NCBI GenBank assembly: GCA_000708835.1
Contig: DF237684.1
Location: 1-39,970, forward strand
Origin: Klebsormidium nitens
Lineage: Eukaryota > Streptophyta > Klebsormidiophyceae > Klebsormidiales > Klebsormidiaceae
DNA length: 39,970 nucleotides
Direction of reading: 5' to 3'
The position numbers were made by a program, and so were the translations under genes. This document shows, piece after piece, positions 1 through 11,623 of the stretch. The notes below the pieces were generated by a model. It worked only from the letters and a program-made list of their open reading frames with translations, had not been told where the DNA came from and did not search any database. The stretch's first letter is position 1. Each line of letters opens with the position of its first letter.

Positions 1-103
1 CTATCTTCAGCTCGTATTCAACTCCTCGTATATCGTCTCTCCAGCCCGTATCTCTCTCATCCCGAGTCGCAGCGCCGCTTCAGCAGCGGTCCGAGCAAGA
101 GTC

Positions 104-147
104 GCAGCGGATGGACCGCGCGAAAAGTTGCAGCGGATGGACCGCGC
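104..147. repeat. 18-bp direct repeat, two copies
   Basis: GCAGCGGATGGACCGCGC occurs at 104-121 and again at 130-147, 26 bp apart start to start. No gene is associated with it. Confidence 0.8.
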
Positions 148-464
148 AATTCGCAGGATGCAGCGGGACACAAGGTCGCGCAACCTGGACACTAGGCCAA
201 ACGAGAGGCCAGGCGATTTGGGCGTGCAGCCACGCCCGCAAGCCACACCCGCCTGGGAATGTGAGCAAGGGGGGCCACTTACCTGCAGAGCACCCCAAGT
301 CAAAGGCTCTGCAGACACATGCCTACTGAACACACGTCAGCCGAACAAAGAAAAGCGACAAGCCTGAAACAAAGAGCAGGTTGTCCACAACTGGAGGCGA
401 GCACGGTGGGCAGCCTGGCGATGTTGCTACAGGCGCTGGACAGTGGCTGATGTGACCGTCGCTG

Positions 465-590
465 AAGCTGGCGCTGGTGACCTGGCGCCGGCGCAGTTGG
501 CGCTGGCGCTGGCGCAGACGCGTTGGCGTTGGTGCAGGCGCTGATGTGAGTGGCGCAGGGGCGCAGGCTGGCGCTGGCGCAGACGGTGTA
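465..590. repeat. GGCGCT-type low-complexity tract
   Basis: An imperfect hexanucleotide array of GGCGCT, GGCGCA and GTTGGC variants. It generates Ala/Gly/Arg-rich open frames on both strands that are artefacts of the repeat. Confidence 0.7.
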
Positions 591-1050
591 AGCGACGGCA
601 GGGCTGGCTTGCAGGACTTGCGCGGCTCTGCACTCTCATATAATGGCAAATGTCAGCGAAGCCCTCAAGAAAAGGGACAAATCCCAGCAAACGTTGCGCT
701 CTTAGCAGAACTTTCACCCAATGCAACAACATGGGCGCGATTCTGGACCACAAGTGGCCGCAGTCAGTCTCTGGCAGGGGTGTGTCTGAACGTTGGCATG
801 GATCGCAGCGGTCTGCCAAGCAAGAAGCGCTCAGTCCCTACCCCTGTAAGCAACCTGGACTCACTCAACCAGAAATGGTGCCCCAACTGGAAGAGGCACA
901 AGCTGCAGTAAACGCATATGGAGCGCATACGCAGCATATTGGCAGCCAAATAATATCAGGAAAGAGAGACACTCCCTGCTGGCCATGAAGGCCAGAAGCA
1001 TGTGGGATTCCACGCCTTCATGTGTGCGTCCACTCTCCACCTCGCACCCG

Positions 1051-1268
1051 ATTCTTTGTGCGAGTCATTGCGAGCTTGCGGCGTCGGCACATGTGCAAGC
1101 TCTCGGGCTGGGCACGGGATGTGGAGGCAATGGACGTTGAGGTTCTGATGTGCTAAGTGGTCACAGGACCGGTCACATGGGAGGCAGCCATGACAACGGC
1201 TGGCTGTGCTACGCAAAAGAGAAGCGCCTCGCGAAGTGGTCCATGGTGCGACCACTCGCACAAAGAAT
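1051..1268. repeat. Possible small inverted-repeat element (218 bp)
   Basis: ATTCTTTGTGCGAGT at 1051-1065 is the exact reverse complement of 1254-1268. A 15-bp perfect inverted pair around about 190 bp fits a small non-autonomous element or a hairpin. I see no clear target-site duplication, so this stays tentative. Confidence 0.35.
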
Positions 1269-3296
1269 GGCGAGAGGTCTCTGAAAGTCCTGAATGTCTA
1301 CGAGCTATACGAAAAGTCACTGGTGAAATGTAACGCTATATACGAACTGAGTCTAAAAGCTATACTGAATGGAAAGTGTCGTAACATCGCTGAGGTCCCG
1401 GGGGACCGAATCCCAATCCTATCGAACTAGAATTGTCGTCGAATGTCATGGAAAAGGAGGAAACGTAATGCTAAGACTGGATGATACTAACGGAGCTACA
1501 CAACGAAAGACCTGCAAGGAACGCCGAGTGGCCACAAGGGCCGTGGCGACATGCTGGCGCGCATATATCTAGGCGCTGCCAGTCGTGAGCCGTCAGATGT
1601 GGCATCGACGGTTATTATGCATAGATATCGTATCTAGATATTAGCGAGATTCGCCGCAACCCGGCAGGGATCGGTGCGTACCATATGCTTGGACTCGTAG
1701 TCTGGGCCGTCGATTGGCCGATATCAGCGGCGCTAGGAGCCGCGACGTTGTTAGAGGTGCGCGGTACATGCTCAGAGCGCTTGAACGCGCTCAGAATGGA
1801 CAAGGCCGCGGCGGTTTGACCGCGTCGTGGTCAAATGGCGCATGGCGCGTGCGCAGTCGCACGGCGCGCTCGATACAAAACGAACTCGATGTAATCGGGC
1901 ATGACAGATATGCTGGTAGAGCAAAGCACCCGCTTCAGGAGTGATGCGGCCGCGGAAGCAAAGAAGCAGCTAGCTGAGTCGCTGATGGCGTTATTCCAGA
2001 ATCCCGCAGCTGCATCAGCTATCCAAGGCCTCCAGGCAACTAGCAAGGCGCTTGAGGGCAACTCTTAGATTAGACTCGGCCTCTTTTAACAGCCACTCAA
2101 TTCATCTTGAAAACGTTCGCTTTATTACGGACCGTGCCCGATTAATGCATATCAACCAATAATGCGTGCAGGATGCATGCAACGCCGCCTCGATATCAAT
2201 ATGTGCCAAGACTATCGGCGACATGATTGTTTCTCATCTTGGGACAGTTTGCTCGGCCTTCCACATCCATTATCATTCTGGCATGATTGGCAGAATTAGA
2301 GAGCGGTCACACGGGCCCGGTTGGACAACACATGGCCAACGCCGTAATACTTGGAATGCCTTATAAAACTTTCAATACACCATCGTCCGGTTGCATTTGG
2401 CAGGTTGTGATATCGTAATCCGCTGATGGTTACGTTAAATGCACTAAGCATCAGCCCTAGTACTCATTTGGACTGTCCGGGCTGCAGGCAATGCACCCGC
2501 AATGCACAGAGGCGGCGCCATGCGCCGCTTAGTATAGTGCAGCGCCCGTGGTTGGCGCTGTTTGACTACTGTGAGCGGCATCCCGCCGGCCTTCGCCCAC
2601 CATACTAGTTTCGATGATCGACGGTGCTGAACTCGCTCTTCGGACCGATTCGCTCGACTCAAACCGGTCGATACGTTTTTCCTCCCCCTCAGTCTGTTAT
2701 GACCTTCGATTCATAATGCTAAATTGGACGGTGGCGCGGGCCCGCTTTTTCAGTTTCACCCGAGCACCCTCACCCGACCACTTCAAGGGTCTTTAATGTA
2801 GAAAAGTTTCCGCGATTCTAGTGTAAAATTTCGCTGCTCTCTGTCCATGCGATTGGCGGACAATTCTAAACAGAATCGGTCCTTTCGTATGAGAATCCAG
2901 TCCCTGGTTAGTGATTCTCTACACCTTACCTGCGACTCCGGTTAAAAGTTTGAGGTTAAGCTCGACCGGCTCCGCAATTTCGATGGTCGCCTACACCGCG
3001 AGACTGTAGTACTGTACGAGCTATTACCTCAGGTATGCATCATCAGGGGCTGTTCTCTTAGGACCTTTCGCATGCTTAGTGATCGGGTGTCTTGGAGCGA
3101 GAGGCTAGCGTCTCTGCCACCAAGGTTGCGCTGCGGACCATTAACACTGGTACATGTGCGGGCCCTACGAGGATGTAATGCTCCTGGATGCATGTAAAAC
3201 GGCCCCACCGTAGCCCCATGCCTTTGATAGTGCACGGGCTGTTAGAGAAGTCAACATCCCGTACCGTTTCGATCGGTCGCAAATTTGTTTCACCGG

Positions 3297-4006
3297 TGTC
3301 GCGACTCGCGACAATTTTTGTACGCAATACTCACGACCGTACTCGACGGTAATCGAGAATCGGGTCCGGGTTCATGAATTTGGACTTTTCTGACAGCTCG
3401 ATCAACGGGAAGTTCCGTATTTCTCGGCGGTACGGTACCCACGGTCGATACTTCAGTCTGAAATTTGAATTTCATGGTCTCGATCGGAACTTCCGACATG
3501 AACCACTTAAGGGTACCGCGGTACCCAGGCTGAAATTCAAGAGTGCAGGAAATGGAAACACTAGTGTTAGACAATGCGCATTTCAAGAAGCAACAATGGC
3601 GGTCAACTTTGCGCCGTATATGTTGCTTCTTGGGATTTGACCGCAATAAAGCGCTCAGCTGGAGCTTTCAAGGACCCACAATGACGCCCTCCTGAAGTGT
3701 CGCTATGCTTGTCAGCGCTTTTTACATGCTGCATAAGCCTCTCCTTTGAGCACCAATTTGATGCTTCTTTCAAAGTGTAAAGCATTACACTGTCTTACAT
3801 TTTCATCACACTGAGCCACGACCGAGCATAAAATTCTCAGTACTTGTACCGTATGTGTAACATAAACCTGAGTCGGCGTTACGCAAACCGCCGGTAATAC
3901 TGACGGTATTTGATACCGTCACTGACAAATTTGCGACGGTCCGAGTCAAAATTGACTCGGCCGTAACCCACCGTAGGTAGCTTGTGTTAATGGTAGCTTG
4001 TGTTAA
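3297..4006. repeat. Cluster of short perfect palindromes and a 15-bp direct repeat
   Basis: TGTCGCGA-C-TCGCGACA lies at 3297-3313. GGTACCGCGGTACC, a perfect 14-bp palindrome, lies near 3512. GACGGTAT-TTG-ATACCGTC lies near 3902. CCGAGTCAA-AA-TTGACTCGG lies near 3943. GGTAGCTTGTGTTAA is repeated at 3976-3990 and 3992-4006. The density of hairpins suggests remnants of a repeat family; they are not arranged like transcription terminators. Confidence 0.55.
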
Positions 4007-4336
4007 CGTTCTATCTGGCTATCTTGAATGGATACTCAAAGACCATCAAGTTAAGACTTTGCCTAGAGGGCAACCTACCCACATGCCTGGACGCAAGGGC
4101 CATACACGCGTCGACATAAGCATGTGATGGACCCCGCTCGATGCTCATTCTGTTGCATTCCTCGAAAGGTGCCGCATAGATTCTTCTAACTTTCTTGACA
4201 GCCGCTTGACTTTGCAGACCTATCAGAATCTGCGAGCCTAAAGACTTGGCGTGGAGAACAAATTCTGGAAACGTTAACAAAGAGGGTTAGCAAATGCGCG
4301 TCTTCAACAAGCATATTAAGATCTGCTTGCTCGAGC

Positions 4337-7300
4337 CTACACTATCCTCTCCAATTCCCTTGCATAACCTAGGGTCTGTGTTATGAGTTGATGTGAGGGA
4401 ATGTCCTTCGAAATGGCTTCTTCATTTATCTTCCGGAAGTAGATGGAGCCGTTCTTGATGTCCCAGTCACGCTGCAAGTGAAGAAAATCTTGTCAACACA
4501 AACAATCATTGCGTCCATGCATCACAACATCATATCGACATGCTCGTAGAGGAGATACGATTTTGGGATGATGTACTTTCAACAAACATAACACATTCAC
4601 CATTGAGACGAGAGGCCTGCAAACCCTTACCATCCCGGCAAAATCTGCGACTTCTTGATCCGTTTTCAGAAGCATCATCTTCTTGGCTTCGGCTAATGAC
4701 AGGAAGTCGTATGCTTTTTCACTGCAGCCCGCAATCTCGTCCCTGCAGGAAAGCGACCAAATATCGTCAGGATGCAGAGAAAACAGAAGCTTCAAGCAAA
4801 GTGAACAAGCTTTTGTGTTAGAAGCAGCCCTCCCAACAAAGGTAAAGACAATCGAGTCAGAACTCCGTTCAAAAGGGTCGCTAAGTTGTGAAACGCAGAG
4901 ATTGTGCTCACAGCTTGGCACACAGAAGGTGTTGCTCGAATACGGCGCTCGCAAAGACCAGAGGAACTTTGAAGAGGCGGCTGACATCCATCACGGTCGG
5001 CCACTTGCTTCACGATCTTTGTCACAGCTCACATCGGAGACCCGTGGCATTTATCCAAAGCCTAGACGGAATGTTGTCCAAAGCCAATACAACTTCATAT
5101 CAAGCTCAATAGAAGTGCGACTCGACTGCCTACAAAATCAACACATGAAGCGTTGTAAGATGTGAAGAAGGCTTATTCATTCTGACAGATTCGATGCAGA
5201 TCTGAACAGGTAGCTAAGGTGGTTTCAAAACGCATGATCCACGAGAGACCTGTTCTATGTAATTGACTGGCCCTGATTCCGACAACCGGTCTGCAAGCTC
5301 CCTTACCTAACGGTATCAAGGAGCAGGTTTACAAAGAACGCGTAGCTCTGGTCGGGGAGGTTCGTCCGCGAGTTGAGGACCTTTTGGTATGCGCCCTCCA
5401 TCAGGGACTGCTCCAGCTCGATGGCATAACGAATGAAAGGACTGCTGTGCTGTGCGGAGGGAATCAGCTCCAGCTCGGTGTGGAACTCGGAGATACGGTT
5501 TTGGACTAGCAGGCGCAGCAAGTTTAGGCCCGTGATCAGCTGCTCCCGGGAGGAGGGGGGTATGGAGTTCCTGCACACAAAACGGGGCTATGTCGGTTGA
5601 GGAGAAGCGCCGCTACTGGTTGGCTGATGCAAAATCAAAGGAACGAAAAAAACCTGAGTGGCCATATATCTCAAAGTGCTGAAACCTGAGAGCACACTGA
5701 GGAGGCAGTCGTAAAGGCAGATGAGCGAAGTTTCAATGCTATGACAATAATCTCCACTCATTAATGAGTCTTCAATGGTGCTATCATTCGCCGTGGAATT
5801 TCAAAGCTTACGGTCAGAGCTAAAAACGTTTTTGGGTTCAGAGAGAGAAACAATGCAAACAAGGACCAATTCATCAAACTCACCATAATAAGCATCAAAA
5901 GCTTTCGAAGGGGGCATACACTTGAGCAGAATGATTTGCAACCACTTTGCAAAGCCAACAACGAGCTCTGACCTTCACAAAGACCTCTTCAACAAGAAGA
6001 AGAGGATGCAATCATGAAGCCTGTAGGAAAACAAAGTTATTGGATTCTGCTACCCCGGAAGTTGCGTGGTAGAAGCAGCTGAACACCCACAACCAAATAT
6101 AATCTCACCGTGTATCCACATAGTACGGTTTCAACTGCAGAAACTGCCTCTCAAACCCAGCCTCGTCCTCTTTCTTGACTGTGAGAAGAACAGCGTACTC
6201 TAACACTTCTCCTGCAAAGTGGGAAAAGGGGCTAAGCGATCATAGTAGCTATCAGACGTGCCCTATCATGTACTCAAGCGGGGGATGTATTCTTAAGTAT
6301 GTCGGGATCATGTCCTCTATCTTCACCAATGACATGCGGTTGTCTGCAACATTTAACAGTATTTGATGTATCATTGACAGCCTCACAATTCCTTGCACGA
6401 TAGCATCTGACAGCTGTTCACAAGCAGAATACTGGTACTTTAAGTTCATTGGCCGAACTGCTAAGAACATGGCCGAACTGCTAAGAACAGTGTCATATGA
6501 ACTAGGTTGAAATCACTAATGTATGCTACAAGCAAGTTGCTCAAGAGGAATCGCGTGGACTTAGTGCACCGAGAACAGCTGCCTGAAGGCTTTCCAGGAG
6601 CGATTTAAGCTGTTGCTGGCTTCTGTACTTACTTCCAAGCGACAACTCCTCCTTCTGAGTTGGCGTCTTCTGAAACAGGGGTGGCAGGGCAGGGAACTGT
6701 GTCATACGAATCTGCAGAGAGACCAGCAAGGTTATAAGATTCCCAGAAACGACTCAATGTGCAATCAAGTCCGGAACCAACAGAAAGCAGTTGAGAGGTT
6801 TTGAAAACCCTAGATACTGGAATTAGATGCAAGCAGATTGATAAACTTCTCGCAAAACACCAACCGAAGCAGCTGAGCTGCTTGAGAGGATGAAACACTG
6901 CTTATCCGACCACTCTGCAGAGAGATGGCTCATTCGAAGCACAATTGCCCTGACTTCTGAGAAATACAATCTGCAGCCGCTACTTTTGTATCATCGGTGA
7001 TCAGATTCTCGAGGTATATTCCATCGCCTGCTTTCCTTGGCAGCCCGGAAATAAGCAAGCTTCGATTCATGTTGTCCTCAATTGCCAAAAATGAAGGACT
7101 TGCCACCTCAAAACAATGGCCCAACCGCTAGATGCATGCCACAGAGATGATTAGCCCTTGTTTGAACTCTCGACGACCATGAAAGTGCCAAGCCACCATC
7201 AGGACTAGCAAAATAAAAGCTCAATAGAGTCTGAAATGGGTACACCAAGCAGATGTTGAGAAGTTGTATACCTTCAATTGCCCCAGGTGCTGCTGACATG

Positions 7301-7376
7301 ATGCGACATCCCCCGATTGAAAAGAAGATCTCAAGCCCTGCAGCAACTTGCCAGCTTCTGCCAGACCCCTCTCCAT
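4337..7376 (-). CDS. RPN12: 26S proteasome non-ATPase regulatory subunit RPN12 (PSMD8)
   Basis: RPN12 is a lid subunit of the 19S regulatory particle and joins lid to base late in proteasome assembly. It acts in cytosol and nucleus. Six exons join in frame: 7376-7272, 6711-6633, 6211-6109, 5570-5307, 4742-4631 and 4471-4337. All introns are GT-AG, and the summed length of 798 nt gives 265 aa, the usual size of the family (about 267). Diagnostic blocks are LPPLFQKTP (exon 2), REVLEYAVLLTVK and FLQLKPYY (exon 3), GLNLLRLLVQNRISEFHTEL and ELEQSLMEGAY (exon 4, start of the PCI region), RDEIAGCSEKAYDFLS (exon 5) and the C-terminal helix YARELERIV (exon 6). I chose the ATG at 7376 because homology begins there; an in-frame ATG at 7424 would add 16 unrelated residues. 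The gene looks intact and single-copy in the window. Confidence 0.95.
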
Positions 7377-7998
7377 GCTTGTAAGCAACGATCTGCTCAG
7401 CAACAATCTGCTCGACAGACACAACCTGGATGCGCCACCGTGCAGCTCTGGTATATCGATTCTGAAGGCTGAAGCTTTGAACAGCCTTCAGCAGCTCGAG
7501 CTCAGCATGTCAATTATTTTCAACTTGTGTCCTCTACCTAAAATCCAGAGCGCTGCCTGAATGTAAATGACACGATTAATACTTTATAGGCATAGAGCGT
7601 ACCGAAGGCATATCGAAGGCATACAAGGCTACAATTTGCATTTGGTATTGTATGTACCTACTAAACTTGAAAGTTGAAACGCATGAGTCATGAGTCAAAT
7701 GAGTCGTGACAAACTTTCTGCTACTTCACGTGCAGTGTATATGCCAGAGACGATTTACGAATTGAGGAGCAGCTTTCATCCATACGCGGATAACAAAAGC
7801 TACGTCCTTGCACGAAAACCTGGTCGGCCCAGATGGCAGCTGGAATTTTACATGCAGGACTGTGGATGCCCTCTTGCCTGCTGATCTCGCCTGTGTGTAG
7901 GATCACTTTTTGAGAGGAGGACGCTGTGAGTCTTGGTCTCCTCCTTCACCATGAGCTGATCCTGGTAGGATGGACGCCATTCTCTCACACCACCTCTC
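7377..7998. other. Spacer upstream of RPN12
   Basis: This holds the RPN12 promoter, read on the minus strand, and the space before the next plus-strand frame. Just upstream of the RPN12 start, GAGCAGATYGTTGCT is duplicated (about 7390-7415), probably in the 5' untranslated region. I see no other gene. Confidence 0.5.
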
Positions 7999-8948
7999 TT
8001 GCCGCGGTGTGCGCCCTTCTCGTCCGCAACGCTTGTGTCTGATCAGAGCCACCACCCACCACGATTTCGATGGATAAGTTCCATCATTGGGAAGAGGGCC
8101 AAAGTCACCAAGGCCCTGCCCTACACTGGGATTTGTTGGAAGTGCAGTCACTTGAGACAAACCTCTGAGGGCGTCTATGCTGGTCTCATCAATGCTGGTT
8201 TTGGTCATTCCGCGGCAGGCAACAAGAATGAAAGCCTGCGCATCAATCATTCTTGGATCAAGGGCGTACCCAGGCAACAAGAAAGTGCAATTTTCAGCTC
8301 TCGGTCTGCTTTGTCTGGGAGCGCAGAGCCCCGTTCGCCAGGGCGAAAATGTTTTAAAGGAGAGAACCAAATTCTAAAATCTGTGGGATCAGGGTGCGGG
8401 GTAAGTACACACTTTGAAAGCCCTTCTTTGGCGCCCTTCCCATCTAGCAACAGGAACGGCCGTCAGGTTACCAATGCTGTTGCCGGCGGGGTGATCGTGG
8501 GGGATCGGTCAGCTACAAGTAGCAAAAAGGGCTACAGCTTTCTCTTGAGCTCAAGGAGGAAGAGTGCGGCAGATCTGATGCTGACAGAGGGGGCGGTAGC
8601 CAGTTGCAGTGAGGCACAGGTCGTCAGTCAAGTGCTTGAAAGGCAACTGAGTGAAAGGACAGCGTCAACTAGCAAAGCACCTTACAGCAGTGGCCCAACA
8701 AGGAGGGGCAGGCTAGAAGGAGCAGTGACGTTAGAGAAACCGGATGGGAGGAGGGGTGATGGAGAGGCAAAAGCTGTTTCGCGGTCAGCAGCGCTGAAGA
8801 AGCTAGCAGAGGTCCATGACACACTTCTCCAGTCAGGGAAAGCAGAGGACTGCGCCAGGCTGGTGCAGTCAATTGCTGAGGAGGGCCGCTGGAGTGCAAA
8901 GCAGATCGACAGAGCCCTCAAAGGAGGCCGCATTGTAAGCTCCAAACA

Positions 8949-9150
8949 GAGGGGTGCTTCTCGGTCGAGAGGCCGAAACCGACTTAAGGACTTGGGCCCT
9001 AAGTAGCCTGGCCCGAAAAAGCTGGAATCCTGCACATTTGTGGAGGTATGGTTGGGGTCTGCGAAGCTTAGGTACAAGATCGAAGCACCATACCGCCCAG
9101 TTTCGCTACTTAGGAACATGGCGCTATCAACCATGGCACCGACCAGGCTT
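8949..9150 (+). repeat. Left arm of the 202-bp inverted repeat
   Basis: It begins GAGGGGTGCTTCTCGG and ends GACCAGGCTT. It contains several CCTAAG/CTTAGG words that recur near the right edge of the window (39640-39850). Confidence 0.9.
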
Positions 9151-9297
9151 AGGGACATGAAACCCTGCCACCATGGGCATGTTCGTCGTTTTCCAGGCCA
9201 GTGCCATTTGCTGGCAGGGGGGAGAAGAATGGATATTCCTTTCAAAGTTTCAGAAGCTTGAAACGGTTTCTTCCAGCTGTACACAAACAATGTCAAA

Positions 9298-9933
9298 ATG
9301 TGTGGGGAGAGGGGATTCGAATTCATCTGTGTCGTGATGCTTTCTGGATATGGGTTGGTGGACGAGGTCCAAGGCTATTGGAATACGTGGAATAAGCTGC
9401 GTATGAAGCCTGAAGAGAATATTTCTGAATACAACGTGGCTTTTGAACAGGCACGTGCTGATGTGGCGACCGAGATTCAAAGTAAACAGGCGTTCATTGA
9501 GAGGTACAAGTTTGGCTTGCAGAAGGATCTGAGGGAGGCTGCTCGTGCAGCTCCATCTGGCAAGCGCTGGATTACTCTAAAAGATCTCATCGAATTCTGT
9601 ACTCTGCGGTGGCTCTCGATTCAAGCTTGTCTTGGCATGTCGTTGAACAAATCTGGCAGCCAGAACAACGGGTCACCATCTGTTAGGGTCGGTGGCAAGC
9701 GCAAGGCATTGTCACCTAACCGTCCTAAGAGGTCTAACAAGGCTTCATCTGAGGCAGAAGATTCTGGCAGCTTCCCTTGCTTGACTGACGAGCAAAAGTC
9801 TAGGAACATTTGGGACAATCTGTGCCACATCTGTGGAAGCCCATATCACTATAGTAAGACGTGCCCAAAACGCCGGGTTCCGTGGAAGAGTAGTAAGGGC
9901 AAGGGTGGCAAGCAGCAGAAGGATTTCTCTTAG
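9298..9933 (+). CDS. Retrotransposon Gag polyprotein fragment with CCHC zinc knuckle
   Basis: A 211-aa frame starts with a Gag-type helical region (YWNTWNKLRMKPEENISEYN ... FIERYKFGLQ), as in Ty3/gypsy capsids where a multimer of Gag packages element RNA. A basic Ser/Lys-rich linker follows, then one zinc knuckle, C-H-I-C-GSPY-H-YSKT-C (CX2CX4HX4C), near residue 180, and a basic tail ending at TAG. The ATG at 9298 may not be the original start, because the Gag-like pattern begins about 20 residues later. The frame is uninterrupted, so the insertion is fairly young or the gag has been kept. No protease or reverse transcriptase follows within the unit. Confidence 0.7.
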   Translation: MCGERGFEFICVVMLSGYGLVDEVQGYWNTWNKLRMKPEENISEYNVAFEQARADVATEIQSKQAFIERYKFGLQKDLREAARAAPSGKRWITLKDLIEFCTLRWLSIQACLGMSLNKSGSQNNGSPSVRVGGKRKALSPNRPKRSNKASSEAEDSGSFPCLTDEQKSRNIWDNLCHICGSPYHYSKTCPKRRVPWKSSKGKGGKQQKDFS

Positions 9934-9953
9934 CTTCAGACACTAGTGAACCA

Positions 9954-10289
9954 GTGCTTGAAGCAGATTTGCATTTTGTAGATGGAATAGACATTATTTC
10001 TGAGGACTTCAAACATGTTATTGCCCTTGTTGGCAAAACATTTGATCTGGGAGTCCATAATACATCTGAGTCTATCTCCACAAAATGGTGTCCACAATCC
10101 AACTTCTTTGCAGAACGTCTCTCTGGCAAGCATGTCTGGTTGAATGCAAAGTCTCAATCTGAGTTACGAGACAAGCTTCTGTACTCCAAGGCACAGTATG
10201 CATCTGATCCGAGAAATACTTCTGGCTGCATTTTTCTTCTGTCTCGATGGTATTTCAAACCGCGATGCGCAGGGAATGGAGAGAAGTGA
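9954..10289 (+). pseudogene. Degenerate retroelement pol-like fragment
   Basis: This 111-aa frame follows gag by 20 nt in the same orientation. It reads KTFDLGVHNT ... KWCPQSNFF ... GKHVWLN ... NTSGCIFLLSRW. From memory this resembles a block in many algal retroelement polyproteins of the form FDLD..A, W.G..VW.NPPF and a later P.W. Here the NPPF position reads NAKS, so the site looks lost. The attribution is tentative; its position next to gag supports it. Confidence 0.35.
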
Positions 10290-10298
10290 TGTCTGTTC

Positions 10299-10500
10299 AA
10301 GCCTGGTCGGTGCCATGGTTGATAGCGCCATGTTCCTAAGTAGCGAAACTGGGCGGTATGGTGCTTCGATCTTGTCCCTAAGCTTCGCAGACCCCCACCA
10401 TACCTCCACAAATGTGCAGGATTCCAGCTTTTTCGGGCCAGGCTACTTAGGGCCCAAGTCCTTAAGTCGGTTTCGGCCTCTCGACCGAGAAGCACCCCTC
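10299..10500 (-). repeat. Right arm of the 202-bp inverted repeat
   Basis: Reverse complement of 8949-9150, ending CACCCCTC at 10500. The small differences from the left arm include GGGACAAG in place of GGTACAAG. Confidence 0.9.
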
Positions 10501-11185
10501 AGGTCGACACGAATAAGGGCGAGCACGTAAAAGGCCCAAATGTGGATAGAGCAGCGTACGAGTTGGCGCTCTCCAAAGACCCAAAGCGTGGTGAGTGTGT
10601 GACTGCAAAGCGCATTCTATACGACCGCCCTGCATCCCAAAGCCTGTGATCTTTCGGAGCCCAGGTCTTAAAATCATGAGAAACGTATGGTTGTTGAAGT
10701 ACTCGTTTCGGCCTTCTAGTGACCATTTCTTATCGATAGGTGCTTTTGCGTTAGATGAGTCGATACAGATTGGCTTCAAAAGAAGAATCGCATGAGGCCC
10801 TTAAATGATTAGGACATGTCCGGTGGTTTCAAGATTATTGATATGTCCTTCTCAAGGATCTGGATAAGCAGGAGAGCAATCAAGGGACCCTCGCTTCCCA
10901 AAGAGGGTCCTAACTTTTGTGCGAGTCATGAGAAACATTGGATAGACTGTTGGTTGGATGATGTGCAACATCTTGACAATCAGGATAAGAACGGCCGGCC
11001 TTATTTGACCACCGAAGGGGGGGCAACCCATATGAGACGAGAGGTATGCGTCTCTTGATACCAAGTCGTGAGAAACTCGCCGTTGATCTGAAAGTGCGCA
11101 ACTTCAGCTTGCTCAAGACTTTGCAGATTACGGACGCTTCAGCAGGCGAATTGTCCTAACCTCTATCTTCCCTCTCCCATGTCAG
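10501..11185. other. Remainder of the HNH-gene intron
   Basis: No coding capacity recognised. TCRTGAGAAAC occurs three times (10674-10684, 10926-10936, 11066-11076), which suggests a decayed repeat. The stretch ends in the pyrimidine-rich acceptor at 11161-11185. Confidence 0.4.
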
Positions 11186-11623
11186 GAAGAAGCTGGAGAC
11201 ACTAGCGTTGGCGTTCTTCGAGGAGAAGCCGCACGGGTTCAAGCCGCTCTCAACGGAGCGGCTGAAATGGGGCTGCTATCTGGGCAGCATTCTTGAACTT
11301 ATCATGTCCTCCAAAGGCAAACAAAAACTGAGCAGTGGCTGGAGGATACCTCAAACGCCCGGTACATACCGGGCTCTACCAGAGACGCGCTAGCGGAGTT
11401 GCAACCCGACTTGCACAGCAAAGACTCGCGCATACAAATTGACCATATTTGGAACAACTCCTCTGGTGGCCCCGATCATCGGTACAACTACTTCCTGTTG
11501 CCGGGGCCGGTCAACGCGGCTTTCAACAAGTTCATGACGCCGCAGAAGCTCGCGGGGATAGGCAGGAAAGCCGCAAAGGAAGCCATGAACTTTCTGCAGT
11601 ATGTCAAGACGGAGATTGTTTGA

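Larger units (their letters stand above)
1..4336. other. Gene-free, repeat-derived region
   Basis: I find no convincing coding exon here. The open frames are short, lack splice context and resemble no family I know. The stretch holds direct repeats, GGCGCT-type simple sequence and many short perfect palindromes, listed separately. Several of the palindromes share a GACGGTC/CCGAGTC vocabulary with the inside of the element at 14817-17761, which suggests decayed transposon DNA. The last part, about 3.9-4.3 kb, probably includes the 3' untranslated region of RPN12, which ends at 4337 on the minus strand. Confidence 0.6.
8949..10500. mobile_element. Insertion bounded by 202-bp inverted repeats and carrying gag
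   Basis: The left arm (8949-9150) and right arm (10299-10500) are inverted copies of each other with only about two mismatches seen by eye. They bracket 1,148 bp that hold a retrotransposon gag frame and a degenerate pol-like frame. No transposase, reverse transcriptase or integrase is present, so the unit is non-autonomous. It could be a foldback-type element that captured retrotransposon DNA, or two copies of one repeat in opposite orientation. I find no clear target-site duplication. It sits inside the intron of the HNH-like gene. Confidence 0.75.
7999..11623 (+). pseudogene. Broken gene ending in an HNH-like nuclease domain
   Basis: Two segments join in frame. A Ser/Arg/Lys-rich exon runs to ...RALKGGRI at 8934, followed by donor GTAAGC. 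After acceptor CCCATGTCAG at 11185 the same phase continues EEAGDTSVGV and runs to a TGA at 11621-11623. The second exon contains IDHIWNNSSGG, DHRYNYFLLP and a following VNAAF. This is the D-H ... N ... N spacing of the His-Me-finger (HNH) fold, so a DNA-binding or nuclease role is possible but not shown. The frame carries one in-frame TGA at 11294-11296, between GLLSGQHS and TYHVLQRQ. I see no plausible intron around it, so the gene is either disabled or mis-sequenced. The 5' end is uncertain: the frame is open from 7999, but a donor-like GTAAGT near 8401 and an acceptor near 8447 suggest a further intron. The intron at 8935-11185 is filled by transposon DNA. Confidence 0.4.

Noticed and set aside
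7903-8370. Minus-strand 155-codon frame overlapping the HNH-like gene
   Set aside because: Parts look protein-like, but there is no recognised family, no convincing splice context and it conflicts with the plus frame.
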